DNA of 58,166 nt from Bacteroidota bacterium (GTDB lineage: Bacteria > Bacteroidota > Bacteroidia > Bacteroidales > CAIWKO01): the NCBI GenBank assembly GCA_037133915.1, contig JBAXND010000025.1, forward strand, positions 1 through 58,166, given 5' to 3'. Below, in pieces: positions 44,609 through 53,569 of the stretch (position 1 is the first letter of the stretch; every line of letters begins with the position of its first letter). A program made the translations under genes and the position numbers. The notes below the pieces were generated by a model. That model worked only from the letters and a program-made list of their open reading frames with translations, did not search any database and was not told the origin of the DNA.

Positions 44609-47600
44609 TTATCGAATAATGGTAACTGTGCCGTTGTATTTTGAATCATGACCACGGGCGGTAACTTCAAGTACATAATAGTACACACCGTCTGCAGCAT
44701 CTTCTTTACCTACTTTGCCATTCCAGAATACAGCAGGATTAGTGTTTTCCCACACTTTCTTTCCCCAACGATTGTAAATCAACAGATTGTAATCAGTAAA
44801 TCCGCGTGCAATAATTTCAAACTGGTCATTGACGCCATCACCGTTGGGTGTAAAAACATTGGGTAATAAAATATCTTCAGCAACATTGATTGTTCCGTAA
44901 GCGGTGTCTGAACATCCGTTAGGCGTTGAAACAATCTGAATCACATCATACGTGCCCGCATAATCGTACGCATGTATCGGATTCTGGTCTGTGCCGGTAA
45001 CTGCATCTCCAAAATTCCAGTAATAAATAAGGTTTACGCCTAAACTCTCATCCGTGAATTGTATAGGGTCACCCGCAAGTACATTGTTTGTATCGGTACT
45101 GAAACCAGCCGTTGGAACAGGATAAATTGAAATATTTGCCGTACTTGACAATACCATTTGACATCCGTTAGGAAACGTAATTGTAACCGTAACGGGATAA
45201 CTCCCTGAAGCTGCATAAACATGAATGGCATTGGTAATATTTGACGCCGAAGTTCCATCACCAAAATCCCATACCATGCTGGCAAAAGTCTGATTGATAC
45301 CTGCAGTATCAACTTTAATGGTGGTTTGAAGCGGTGGATAACATGTTGTAGTCCCGGTTATTGTGATATCAATCGCCGGAGGATTAAAAATACTTACAAC
45401 GCTGTCGTAGGTCATTACGAAAGTACATGGTCCAGCAACTATTGTCAGTGTTACATCATATGTACCATTGACATTGTATAGATGCGAAGGGTTTTGAATT
45501 GTTGAGGTAGTACCATCGCCAAAATCCCACAGCCAGGAAGTAATTGGTGATGATGTTTGCGAAGAATCGCTGAATACCACTGTAGACGAAGGTGTGCAGG
45601 GCGGTGTCGGCGTGTAGCCAAAATCCGCAAAACCGGCAACAATAGTAATTGTATCGTTCGCGGTAATTGTAAGTGAACAGTTATGAATAGAATCAGTAAT
45701 TACAAGTGTGGGCACAAAATTACCACCATCTGTGTATGTATGCATGGCTGAACCGGTGGTGGTGGTGGTTGCGTTGCCATCGCCAAATACCCACAAAAAG
45801 CTGGTAGTACTGGTTGATGTTGCAGTGAAAGTGACATCAACAGGTGTACATCCGCTGGTCGGACTGTAAGTAAAACTTCCGGTAGGGCCGTTCACCGTAA
45901 TATAATCGACGAGATGCAGTGAATCAATACAGCCATCAGAATTAACCACAATTAAAGAAACATCAAAAGTTCCTGAAGTAGTATAATGATGCTGCGGATC
46001 CTGAAATTGGGAAAAATTATTCATGCCACTTCCGGGATCGCCGAAATTCCATAGCCATTGAACTACATCGGCAGATGATGAATCATTAAAATTCACAAAC
46101 AAAGGCGGGCAGTTTGCCGTAACCGTGTTTGCAAAGAAATTTGAATGAGGTCTTGAAATGATGATTTGCCTGTCGTAGGCACTGTCGCAGCCCACAGAAT
46201 CGGTAACCGTGAGACTTACGGTAAATGTAGCCGTGAGTGGCGGGTTAAACAGATGCCAGGGATTTTTTGCCGTATCTGAAGGAGAGCCATCGCCAAAGTT
46301 CCAGGCATAACTCAGATGCAATCCGCTTGAAAGGTTGGTGAAGAACACTGTATCATTGAAACACTTCAATGAGTCGGCGGTAAAAAACGCAATCGGAAAT
46401 GTAGTGGTGATATAATTCAATTTTATAATTGTGCTGTCGCATCCTTTGCTGTCGACAGTTTTCAGTTTCACTGTATAAGTTCCCACGGCACTGTATGTAT
46501 GCACCGGATTTTGAACAGTGGAAGTTGCCCCATCGCCAAAATCCCATGCCCATGACGAAATAGTAGCAGGGGCAATAGCAACGGTCATGTCTGTAAAATG
46601 CACCGTAAGCGGATTACAGCCTCCCTGTACATCGGAAGTAAAATTAGTGCGAGGTTTCTCGCGAACTGTAATCCAGTTCGTTTTTGTTATACTGTCGTGA
46701 CATCCTAAAGCATCCGTAATTACAAGCTTGACGGTAAAAACACCGGGATTAAAATAGAAATGAGTAACTACATATCCCGAACCGGTTGTACCGTCGCCAA
46801 AATCCCAATGATAATTTGTGACTGAAGTATTAACAACAGAAGTACTCAGAAAAGCAATAAAATTGCCTTCACAAATTTCGGTCGTCGTTTGGGTAAAACT
46901 AGGCGTAATATCAGATATCTGAACATAATTAGCCACCAGCATCGTATCCTTACACCCGTTACTGTTCGAAACGATTAGCTGCACATCGTAAAATCCGGGC
47001 GAACTATAGGTATGCGAAGGATTTTGCTGCGTTGAACTTCCGCCGTCACCAAACGTCCAGTTCCAGGTCTGGGGCATAATAGACTGGTCGGTAAATTGCA
47101 CGAACAGCGGCGATGAGCAACCTATTTGCGGGGTTCCCGTGAATGTTGCCTTGGGTGGTTTGACATAAATATAATCCGTGAACTTTATAGTATCGGGACA
47201 ACCGTTGTGCTTTACAATCAGCGTCACACTGAAATAGCCGGTATCCTGATACGTATGCTGAGGGTTTTGCTCATGGGATATCCCACCATCGCCAAATTGC
47301 CAATACCAGTCATCGGCGTATGGGCTCGAAAGATCCGTAAAATTGACTGTAAATTTCAAACAGCCGATGGTATCGTCGGCTACAAAATTCGCGATAGGAT
47401 GCTTGCCCGCGAAAACAGTATCAGTCCAGGTATTCGTACATCCCATAGAATCCACAACAAACAATGAAACAAGATAAGTTCCGGTATCAGGATAATTATG
47501 ACTTGGATTCTGCAGATGACTTACCGGTGATCCGTCGCCAAATGTCCATGTCCAGTTAGTTATATAACTTGAAGTAACAGTTGAATCGGTAAATTGCACC

Positions 47601-48964
47601 AAAAGTGGAATACACCCTTCGCGCGGATTGGCACCGAAATGCGGCAATGGAGGCGAAATATTCACATAATTAACCCTGTTATACGTATTGGTACAACCAT
47701 GAACATCAGTAACGGTAAGCATTACCGTAAACGAACCTTGTGTTGTGTACGTATGCGTAGGATTTTGTAATGTACTGGTTGAGCCGTCACCAAAATTCCA
47801 CGAAAATAAAACAGCGCCCGGAGCTGAAGGTGTAAAGGAAACATTAAGTGGCGGAAGGCAGGCTAAAATAGGATTTCCGGTAAAACTGAGGTTAGGAGGA
47901 CCGTAAACCGTAATGGTATGCACCACGGTATCAGAACAGCCGGAACCATTGGCCGAAATCAGTGTTGCGGTGTAGGTTCCCGGTGCACTGTAAGTATGTG
48001 AAGGGTTCTGCGCTGTAGAAGTGCCGCCGTCACCAAATGTCCACGACCATGAATTTGGCGCAGGTGTGCTTAAATCATGAAAAGTTACTGTAAGTGGCGA
48101 ACATCCCGACAATGGACTTGCACTGTACTGCGCGGTAAAAGGGCTTGTGGTAATTGTTACGGTATGCGTAATGGTGTCTGTGCATCCGTTTTGAGATACA
48201 ATAAGTGTAACGGTATACGTGCCGGGGTTGTTGTAACCATGTGTGGGCGAAAACTGCGTGGATGTGCCGCCATCTCCGAAAGTCCAGGTACTTGTAACCG
48301 AACCCGGAATCGTTGTATTGGTGAAGTGCACGTTTACAGGCGGATTGCAGGCCGACGGTACTTGAGAAGTAAATCCAGCCACAGGCTTTAATCCCACATG
48401 TACGTAGTTTGTTATTGAGAAACTGTTTGAACATCCATTCTGATCGGTAACTTGCAAAGCCACAGTAAAATTTCCGGAAGCTGTGTAGGTATGTGTAGGT
48501 GATTGTGCCGACGAGGTTGCGCCGTCACCAAAATCCCACAACCATTGATTAATGGGTGCGTCGCCCGGAGTAGACGTATTTGTAAAATGAACTGCCAGTG
48601 GAGAACAGCCCGAAAGAGGTGCTGCCGAAAATGACGGTGTGGGCAGTGCAAAAACGTGAATGTATGCAGTTTTAACGATTGTATTATTGCCCTGGGAGTT
48701 GGTCGCTTTAAGTGTTACGGTATAGGTGCCCGGAGCAACATATGCATGCGTAGGGTTTTGAATAGTGGAAGTACCACCGTCGCCAAAGTTCCACAACCAT
48801 GAAGTGGGATTATTGGTTGTAAGGTCAGTGAAGGTAACGATAAGCGTGCCGCAACCGGTAGTAGTATTGGCTGAAAAATCTGCAACGGGCGCCTGTGCAA
48901 ATCCTTTAATTGCAATGAATAAAAGGAATAATACAAGGACAGAGAATCTCTTTTTCAAGGGCAT
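44609..48964 (-). CDS. giant protein with 16 PKD domains and gliding-type (type B) C-terminal domain
   Basis: The 1451-residue protein starts with a signal peptide (LKKRFSVLVLFLLFIAIKGFAQ) and is followed by 16 consecutive PKD domains of about 83 residues each, carrying WxFGDGxxSTxQNPxHxY signatures. Most copies have a Cys in the first strand (GCSPLxVxF) and another near the end (NGCxDT), so one disulfide per domain is likely. The C-terminus is the gliding motility-associated T9SS type B domain (LPNVFTPNGDGVNDQFEI, YNRWGKKVWE, GVYYYVLEV). Such proteins are exported to the surface and often have adhesive or filament roles. It is one transcription unit; no clear promoter was found. Confidence 0.93.
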   Translation of the reverse strand: MPLKKRFSVLVLFLLFIAIKGFAQAPVADFSANTTTGCGTLIVTFTDLTTNNPTSWLWNFGDGGTSTIQNPTHAYVAPGTYTVTLKATNSQGNNTIVKTAYIHVFALPTPSFSAAPLSGCSPLAVHFTNTSTPGDAPINQWLWDFGDGATSSAQSPTHTYTASGNFTVALQVTDQNGCSNSFSITNYVHVGLKPVAGFTSQVPSACNPPVNVHFTNTTIPGSVTSTWTFGDGGTSTQFSPTHGYNNPGTYTVTLIVSQNGCTDTITHTVTITTSPFTAQYSASPLSGCSPLTVTFHDLSTPAPNSWSWTFGDGGTSTAQNPSHTYSAPGTYTATLISANGSGCSDTVVHTITVYGPPNLSFTGNPILACLPPLNVSFTPSAPGAVLFSWNFGDGSTSTLQNPTHTYTTQGSFTVMLTVTDVHGCTNTYNRVNYVNISPPLPHFGANPREGCIPLLVQFTDSTVTSSYITNWTWTFGDGSPVSHLQNPSHNYPDTGTYLVSLFVVDSMGCTNTWTDTVFAGKHPIANFVADDTIGCLKFTVNFTDLSSPYADDWYWQFGDGGISHEQNPQHTYQDTGYFSVTLIVKHNGCPDTIKFTDYIYVKPPKATFTGTPQIGCSSPLFVQFTDQSIMPQTWNWTFGDGGSSTQQNPSHTYSSPGFYDVQLIVSNSNGCKDTMLVANYVQISDITPSFTQTTTEICEGNFIAFLSTSVVNTSVTNYHWDFGDGTTGSGYVVTHFYFNPGVFTVKLVITDALGCHDSITKTNWITVREKPRTNFTSDVQGGCNPLTVHFTDMTVAIAPATISSWAWDFGDGATSTVQNPVHTYSAVGTYTVKLKTVDSKGCDSTIIKLNYITTTFPIAFFTADSLKCFNDTVFFTNLSSGLHLSYAWNFGDGSPSDTAKNPWHLFNPPLTATFTVSLTVTDSVGCDSAYDRQIIISRPHSNFFANTVTANCPPLFVNFNDSSSADVVQWLWNFGDPGSGMNNFSQFQDPQHHYTTSGTFDVSLIVVNSDGCIDSLHLVDYITVNGPTGSFTYSPTSGCTPVDVTFTATSTSTTSFLWVFGDGNATTTTTGSAMHTYTDGGNFVPTLVITDSIHNCSLTITANDTITIVAGFADFGYTPTPPCTPSSTVVFSDSSQTSSPITSWLWDFGDGTTSTIQNPSHLYNVNGTYDVTLTIVAGPCTFVMTYDSVVSIFNPPAIDITITGTTTCYPPLQTTIKVDTAGINQTFASMVWDFGDGTSASNITNAIHVYAASGSYPVTVTITFPNGCQMVLSSTANISIYPVPTAGFSTDTNNVLAGDPIQFTDESLGVNLIYYWNFGDAVTGTDQNPIHAYDYAGTYDVIQIVSTPNGCSDTAYGTINVAEDILLPNVFTPNGDGVNDQFEIIARGFTDYNLLIYNRWGKKVWENTNPAVFWNGKVGKEDAADGVYYYVLEVTARGHDSKYNGTVTIIR
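44890..48890 (-). repeat. 16 tandem PKD-coding repeats, about 250 bp each
   Basis: Almost the whole giant gene is a series of diverged 250-bp units, recognisable on the DNA as repeated CCATCGCCAAAATCCCA-type blocks (codons for WxFGDG). Units differ enough that they are old duplications, not recent ones. Confidence 0.9.
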
Positions 48965-49193
48965 TGGATTTAAGACTTCAGGTAGACAATGTTTTTTGAA
49001 TAATGGTTGTTTTAGAAAACCTTATAAATAATGGCATAAAAATAATTAAAATCATACTAATATAAGCAAAATATAAGCTTTACCCAAGGATATATATCAA
49101 TCTTCAGCACTTTTTCATTTAAAAAACGCTATAAATTTCCTGATTTATTAATCTTACCTTTGCAGAAAAGATTCAACTTTTAATCTTCACAAC

Positions 49194-49640
49194 ATGGATA
49201 TTATCCGCATCACCAAAGAATTTAAATTTGAAATGGCTCATGCATTGCTGAATTACGACGGTCCCTGTCGTAATATTCATGGGCATTCATACTACCTTTA
49301 CGTTACGCTTAGCGGGCAGACCATTGCAAATGATGAAGACCCCCACAATGGCATGGTGATGGATTTTACGCTTTTGAAAAAACTAATCCATGATAATATT
49401 ACCAATCAGCTCGACCATTCCCTGGTTCTTTACGATAAAACGCCTGCTGAAACGCTGAAAGGTCTGTCAGGATTTGAAAATATTGTACTTCTGCCCTATC
49501 AGCCAACCTGCGAAAATATGCTGATAGACTTTGCATCAAGGATTAAAAAAATCCTTCCGGAACATTTAAAACTTCATCACTTAAAACTTTGCGAAACAGT
49601 CACTTCTTCGGCAGAGTGGTTTGCTGAAGACAATGACTGA
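49194..49640 (+). CDS. queD: QueD: 6-carboxy-tetrahydropterin synthase family
   Basis: The 148-residue protein has the zinc-site residues of the 6-pyruvoyl-tetrahydropterin synthase fold (His16 in EMAHAL, His29 and His31) and the QueD-type signature Cys25-x3-His-Gly-His (CRNIHGHSY), along with PTCEN and ETVTSSAEW later in the chain. QueD converts dihydroneopterin triphosphate into 6-carboxy-tetrahydropterin in queuosine/7-deazaguanine synthesis. No other queuosine gene is in the window. A TACCTTTG box at 49155-49162 is a probable -7 element. It is convergent with fhs, 23 bases apart. Confidence 0.88.
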   Translation: MDIIRITKEFKFEMAHALLNYDGPCRNIHGHSYYLYVTLSGQTIANDEDPHNGMVMDFTLLKKLIHDNITNQLDHSLVLYDKTPAETLKGLSGFENIVLLPYQPTCENMLIDFASRIKKILPEHLKLHHLKLCETVTSSAEWFAEDND

Positions 49641-49663
49641 TGCACTATTTTTTGCTTCCGGAA

Positions 49664-51334
49664 TTAAGCCAGTCCGGTAATATTTCCTTCGTTATCAATA
49701 TCAATATTTTCTGCTGCCGGCACTTCCGGAAGGCCCGGCATACGCATGATTTCACCGGTAATCGGAATCACAAAACCGGCTCCGGCTGCTATTTCTATTT
49801 CTCTGACCGTAACAATAAAATCTTTCGGCCGACCCAGCAGGTCAGGATTATCCGATAGTGACTTCTGCGTTTTTGCTATACAGACAGGAAGTTTATCAAG
49901 CCCCAGTTCATGAATTTTAATTAAATCTTTCTTTGCTTTTGCCGTGTAATCAATCGCTTCAGCCCCATAAATTTTCTTGGCAATGGTTTCAATTTTCTTC
50001 TCTATAGACCATTCCCAATCATACATGGGCGTAAATTTAGCATGACAGCGGTCAACAACCTTACCAACAATTTCGGCAAGTTCAACAGCACCGCCGCCAC
50101 CTTCAGCCCACACATTTGCAATGGCCGACGGAATACCCAGTTCTGTGCATTTATCCCTGATAATATTCAGTTCTTCATCGGTGTCGGTCACAAATTTATT
50201 GATGGCAACAACGGGGCAGATATGGAAGTGCCCCATATTCTCAATATGTTTTTCCAGATTTGCCAATCCTCTTCGCAATGCTTCGGGGTTCGGCTCTTTG
50301 AGCGTTTTAAGGTCGGCGCCGCCATGGTATTTTAATGCGCGAACGGTTGCCACAAGCACAACAGCACTGGGCGCCAGTCCTGCATAAACACATTTGATAT
50401 CGAGGAATTTTTCGGCTCCCAGATCAAAACCAAATCCTGCTTCGGTGACCACATAATCAGTTAACGTAAGTCCCATTCTGGTGGCGATTACACTGTTGGT
50501 GCCCTGTGCAATATTTGCAAACGGACCACCATGAATAATTGCAGGAGTATTTTCAATAGTCTGAACCAGATTGGGCATTATCGCATCTTTAAGCAATGCC
50601 GCCATAGCACCGTTTGCTTTAAGATCGCGGGCATACACAGGCTTTTTATCGTAGGTGTAACCGATAAAAATATTCCCCAGTTTTTCTTTCAGATGATTCA
50701 GGTTATCCGACAAACAAAGAATGGCCATCACTTCGGATGCGGCTGTGATGTCGAAGCCCGTTTCGCGTGGCACTCCCGACATGGTTCCGCCCAGCCCTAC
50801 AATTGTTTTACGCAGTGAGCGGTCATTCATATCCATCACACGTTTCCACGAAACGGTCCGGGGATCGAGCGGCAGATGGTTTCGTTTATTCTGGATGTTA
50901 TTATCGATAAGTGCCGCAAGCAGATTGTGTGCTTTTTCAATAGCAGCAAAATCGCCTGTAAAATGCAGGTTGATATCTTCCATAGGCAGCACTTGTGAGA
51001 ATCCGCCACCGGCGGCACCGCCCTTCATTCCAAATACGGGTCCAAGCGACGGTTCGCGCAGTACAACAGTTGTCTTTCTTCCAATCCGGTTCAAGCCTTG
51101 CGATAGACCTATAGACATCGTTGTTTTTCCTTCGCCCGCCGGAGTAGGAGAAATAGCCGACACCAGAATGAGTTTGTGCTGTCGCACAACGTCTTTATCT
51201 ATGAGTTTTAACGGCAGTTTTGCTTTATACTTGCCATACATCTGCAGGTCATCTTCCTGAACGCCTAATTGTGCAGCAATTTCTTTTATGTGCAGCATTT
51301 TTGCTTCGCGTGCAATTTCAAGATCTGTTTTCAT
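49664..51334 (-). CDS. fhs: formate-tetrahydrofolate ligase
   Basis: The 556-residue protein is full length for the family (about 555-560) and has the P-loop-like PTPAGEGKTT (residues 65-74) after LVSAI, and GMKGGAAGGGFSQVLPMEDI, the family's usual formate/ATP region. It joins formate and tetrahydrofolate with ATP to make 10-formyl-THF, the entry of formate into one-carbon metabolism. Together with the formate dehydrogenase operon 42 kb away it suggests formate is a central C1 intermediate. It starts 59 bases after the alpha/beta hydrolase and is probably co-transcribed with it from the promoter at 52243-52273. Confidence 0.97.
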   Translation of the reverse strand: MKTDLEIAREAKMLHIKEIAAQLGVQEDDLQMYGKYKAKLPLKLIDKDVVRQHKLILVSAISPTPAGEGKTTMSIGLSQGLNRIGRKTTVVLREPSLGPVFGMKGGAAGGGFSQVLPMEDINLHFTGDFAAIEKAHNLLAALIDNNIQNKRNHLPLDPRTVSWKRVMDMNDRSLRKTIVGLGGTMSGVPRETGFDITAASEVMAILCLSDNLNHLKEKLGNIFIGYTYDKKPVYARDLKANGAMAALLKDAIMPNLVQTIENTPAIIHGGPFANIAQGTNSVIATRMGLTLTDYVVTEAGFGFDLGAEKFLDIKCVYAGLAPSAVVLVATVRALKYHGGADLKTLKEPNPEALRRGLANLEKHIENMGHFHICPVVAINKFVTDTDEELNIIRDKCTELGIPSAIANVWAEGGGGAVELAEIVGKVVDRCHAKFTPMYDWEWSIEKKIETIAKKIYGAEAIDYTAKAKKDLIKIHELGLDKLPVCIAKTQKSLSDNPDLLGRPKDFIVTVREIEIAAGAGFVIPITGEIMRMPGLPEVPAAENIDIDNEGNITGLA

Positions 51335-51393
51335 ACTGTGATTATAATTGTTTTTACTTTGTTTCTATAATTGAAGACTCTCACAGACGGGCA

Positions 51394-52182
51394 TTACCAA
51401 AGCCCGTCCAGATATGAATTAAGTGCATAAAATGTTTTTTCGGTCGCTTCGAGATAGCCCATATGCGCGACATCACCCATCAGCAAGGCAATACAATCGT
51501 TGGGCAGTGCCATTTGTTGCAGCACCTTTTCATATGGAATCCGGCTGTCCAGCTTTCCGGCTATAATGAGTACCGGAACAGGGCAATTTTTCAGCACATG
51601 GCTACGATCGGGCCGTTCAAGCATTCCGCGTTGCGATGCGATAATAGATTCTTTGGTCATTCCCCGTGCAGCTTCGGTCAGGGTTTGAATCTCGCGTTTC
51701 AGAAGGCTTCTGTTAGCAGGGGCAAATAATTCCGGAATGAAGTTGCTGATAAAACCTGCGTGATTTTTCTTTATAACATCGATTGTACGTTGTCTGTTTA
51801 CTTTTCCGTCGGGTGTATCGGCATAAGCAGTGCTGTGAAAAAGGCATAAGCCACGCATCATTTCCTCATACTTTTCGGCAAAGGCAAGCATTACATAGCC
51901 ACCCATTGAGTGTCCGGCCATGGCACATTCTGTAACACGCTGCGACTTCAGTACAGCATGCACACATTCAGCCATGGCTTCCATAGTATGTATTTCGCCC
52001 AAACACTCACTGCGCCCATGCCCCGGCAAATCAATAGTAATAACATGAAAATTTGCTGAAAGCCGGACAGCAAAATCATTCCATATATCAAGAGTTTCGG
52101 TAAAACCATGAAGCAGCACAACTGTATTTCCGCGACCCTGAGCTGTAAAGAATATTTTTTTTCCGTTGATTGTAATAACCAT
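51394..52182 (-). CDS. alpha/beta hydrolase, cytoplasmic
   Basis: The 262-residue protein has a typical alpha/beta hydrolase layout: VVLLHGFTETLDIW (oxyanion region, 21-34), IDLPGHGRS (50-58), nucleophile Ser92 in AGHSMGGYVM, an acid Asp in AGKLDSRIP and a catalytic His in VAHMGYLEA. It has no signal peptide. The family includes esterases, lactonases, peptidases and haloalkane-type hydrolases, and a more specific function cannot be given. It lies upstream of fhs in a probable operon with a strong promoter at 52243-52273. Coupling to folate metabolism is not indicated by sequence. Confidence 0.8.
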   Translation of the reverse strand: MVITINGKKIFFTAQGRGNTVVLLHGFTETLDIWNDFAVRLSANFHVITIDLPGHGRSECLGEIHTMEAMAECVHAVLKSQRVTECAMAGHSMGGYVMLAFAEKYEEMMRGLCLFHSTAYADTPDGKVNRQRTIDVIKKNHAGFISNFIPELFAPANRSLLKREIQTLTEAARGMTKESIIASQRGMLERPDRSHVLKNCPVPVLIIAGKLDSRIPYEKVLQQMALPNDCIALLMGDVAHMGYLEATEKTFYALNSYLDGLW

Positions 52183-52242
52183 GCTGTTCTTTTATTGATT
52201 CCCCAAATTAGCCTATAATCGCTTCGATTAATCGACGAATCA

Positions 52243-52273
52243 CAAATATAAACTATTATGCAGCTTAAATCAA
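52243..52273 (-). promoter_or_regulatory. Bacteroidota-type promoter of the hydrolase-fhs unit
   Basis: On the minus strand TTG (52273-52271) and TATATTTG (52250-52243) are spaced by 20 bases, a full consensus match. A second, plus-strand TACATTTG box (52297-52304) with no clear partner could serve the permease gene at 52333. Confidence 0.65.
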
Positions 52274-52332
52274 TAAAGATGATTTAAATTATTTTCTACA
52301 TTTGCTGCATTAAAATTCCTACAATTTACAGC

Positions 52333-53562
52333 GTGTTCAAACGAAAACAGTACATATCGTCGTCATCATTATCGCGTAAAGCGTGGAAACGTTTTTTACA
52401 AAGCAAACTCGCCGTTGGCGCTCTGATTTTTATTGGGTTTGCGGTGGTAATTTCGTTGCTGGGATACCTTATAACACCCGACAATACGCCATTCGCCAAT
52501 CAGCAATTCCTTGAGCTCACCACCAAAAAGCCCGGTTTTTCAGTAAAAATGCTGATGGTACGTAAAAACGAACCGGCTTCAGCAAAAAACTTTTTTAGTA
52601 CGATGATATCGGGACATAAAAGCGAATACACCGCAGTTCCGATTTATAAATATTCATTCAAATCAGACACAATATTCGTTGAAGCGTATACGGGAGCCGT
52701 ACCCAATGACGGAGAAATAAAAGCCTATAACTTTGCCGATGTTTTGTTTCCGCTTCAAGCAGAAACAGCGCCGGTGCTATCATCCGATGGAACCATTTCC
52801 TTCACAGATATTGATGGAAATCCGGTTACTAAAAGTTGTGCTGAACTCAAAACAGAAATTGAAAAAAATAACATCATTGATAAAACGTTTTTACTCGGAA
52901 CAGACCGTTTCGGGCGCGATTTGCTGAGTCAGTTAATGATTGGGACGCGGGTAAGCCTGTCGGTAGGACTTATTTCAGTTCTGATATCGCTGGTTATTGG
53001 CATACTGTTTGGGGCGCTGGCCGGCTATTTCCGTGGTTGGGTTGATAATGTAATTGTTTGGTTCATCAACGTTATCTGGTCAATACCGACCTTATTGCTG
53101 GTTATTGCCATAACATTTGCTTTAGGAAAAGGTTTCTGGCAGGTTTTTATTGCGGTTGGACTCACCATGTGGGTTGAAGTGGCACGAGTGGTCCGCGGAC
53201 AGATTTTATCCATTCGCGAAAAAGAATTTGTGGAAGCAGGAAAGGCATTGGGATTTAAAAGTTTCAGGATTATTTTCAGGCATATTTTACCGAATGTTAT
53301 GGGGGCTGTTATTGTAATTTCCGCAGCAAATTTCGCATCAGCTATATTGATAGAAGCAGGCCTCAGTTTTCTGGGAATAGGCGTTCAGCCGCCCATGCCC
53401 TCATGGGGAACCATGATTAAGGAACATTACGCGTATATCATACTTGACGCAGCCTACCTCGCCATTATTCCGGGCATTGCCATTATGCTCATGGTACTCG
53501 CATTTATGCTCGTCGGTAACGCTTTGCGCGATGCTCTTGACGTGAAGACGGTGAGCAAATAA
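52333..53562 (+). CDS. ABC transporter permease, OppC/DppC-like, with large extracytoplasmic loop
   Basis: The 409-residue protein starts with GTG at 52333 and has one N-terminal helix, a roughly 130-residue extracytoplasmic loop (residues about 40-180), then five helices of the permease core. Motifs are GTDRFGRDLLSQLMIGTRVS and the EAA loop (EFVEAGKALGFKSFR), as in oligopeptide/dipeptide importer subunits. Normal OppC proteins are about 300 residues, so the loop is the extra part; a long loop is seen in Bacteroidota members of this family. No matching second permease, ATPase or substrate-binding gene lies next to it. It is convergent with the M4 protease gene (7 bases apart). Confidence 0.85.
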   Translation: MFKRKQYISSSSLSRKAWKRFLQSKLAVGALIFIGFAVVISLLGYLITPDNTPFANQQFLELTTKKPGFSVKMLMVRKNEPASAKNFFSTMISGHKSEYTAVPIYKYSFKSDTIFVEAYTGAVPNDGEIKAYNFADVLFPLQAETAPVLSSDGTISFTDIDGNPVTKSCAELKTEIEKNNIIDKTFLLGTDRFGRDLLSQLMIGTRVSLSVGLISVLISLVIGILFGALAGYFRGWVDNVIVWFINVIWSIPTLLLVIAITFALGKGFWQVFIAVGLTMWVEVARVVRGQILSIREKEFVEAGKALGFKSFRIIFRHILPNVMGAVIVISAANFASAILIEAGLSFLGIGVQPPMPSWGTMIKEHYAYIILDAAYLAIIPGIAIMLMVLAFMLVGNALRDALDVKTVSK

Positions 53563-53569
53563 TGTTTGT

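Noticed and set aside
50721..51260. Plus-strand frame of 179 codons inside fhs
   Set aside because: Antisense to a full-length, strongly conserved enzyme.
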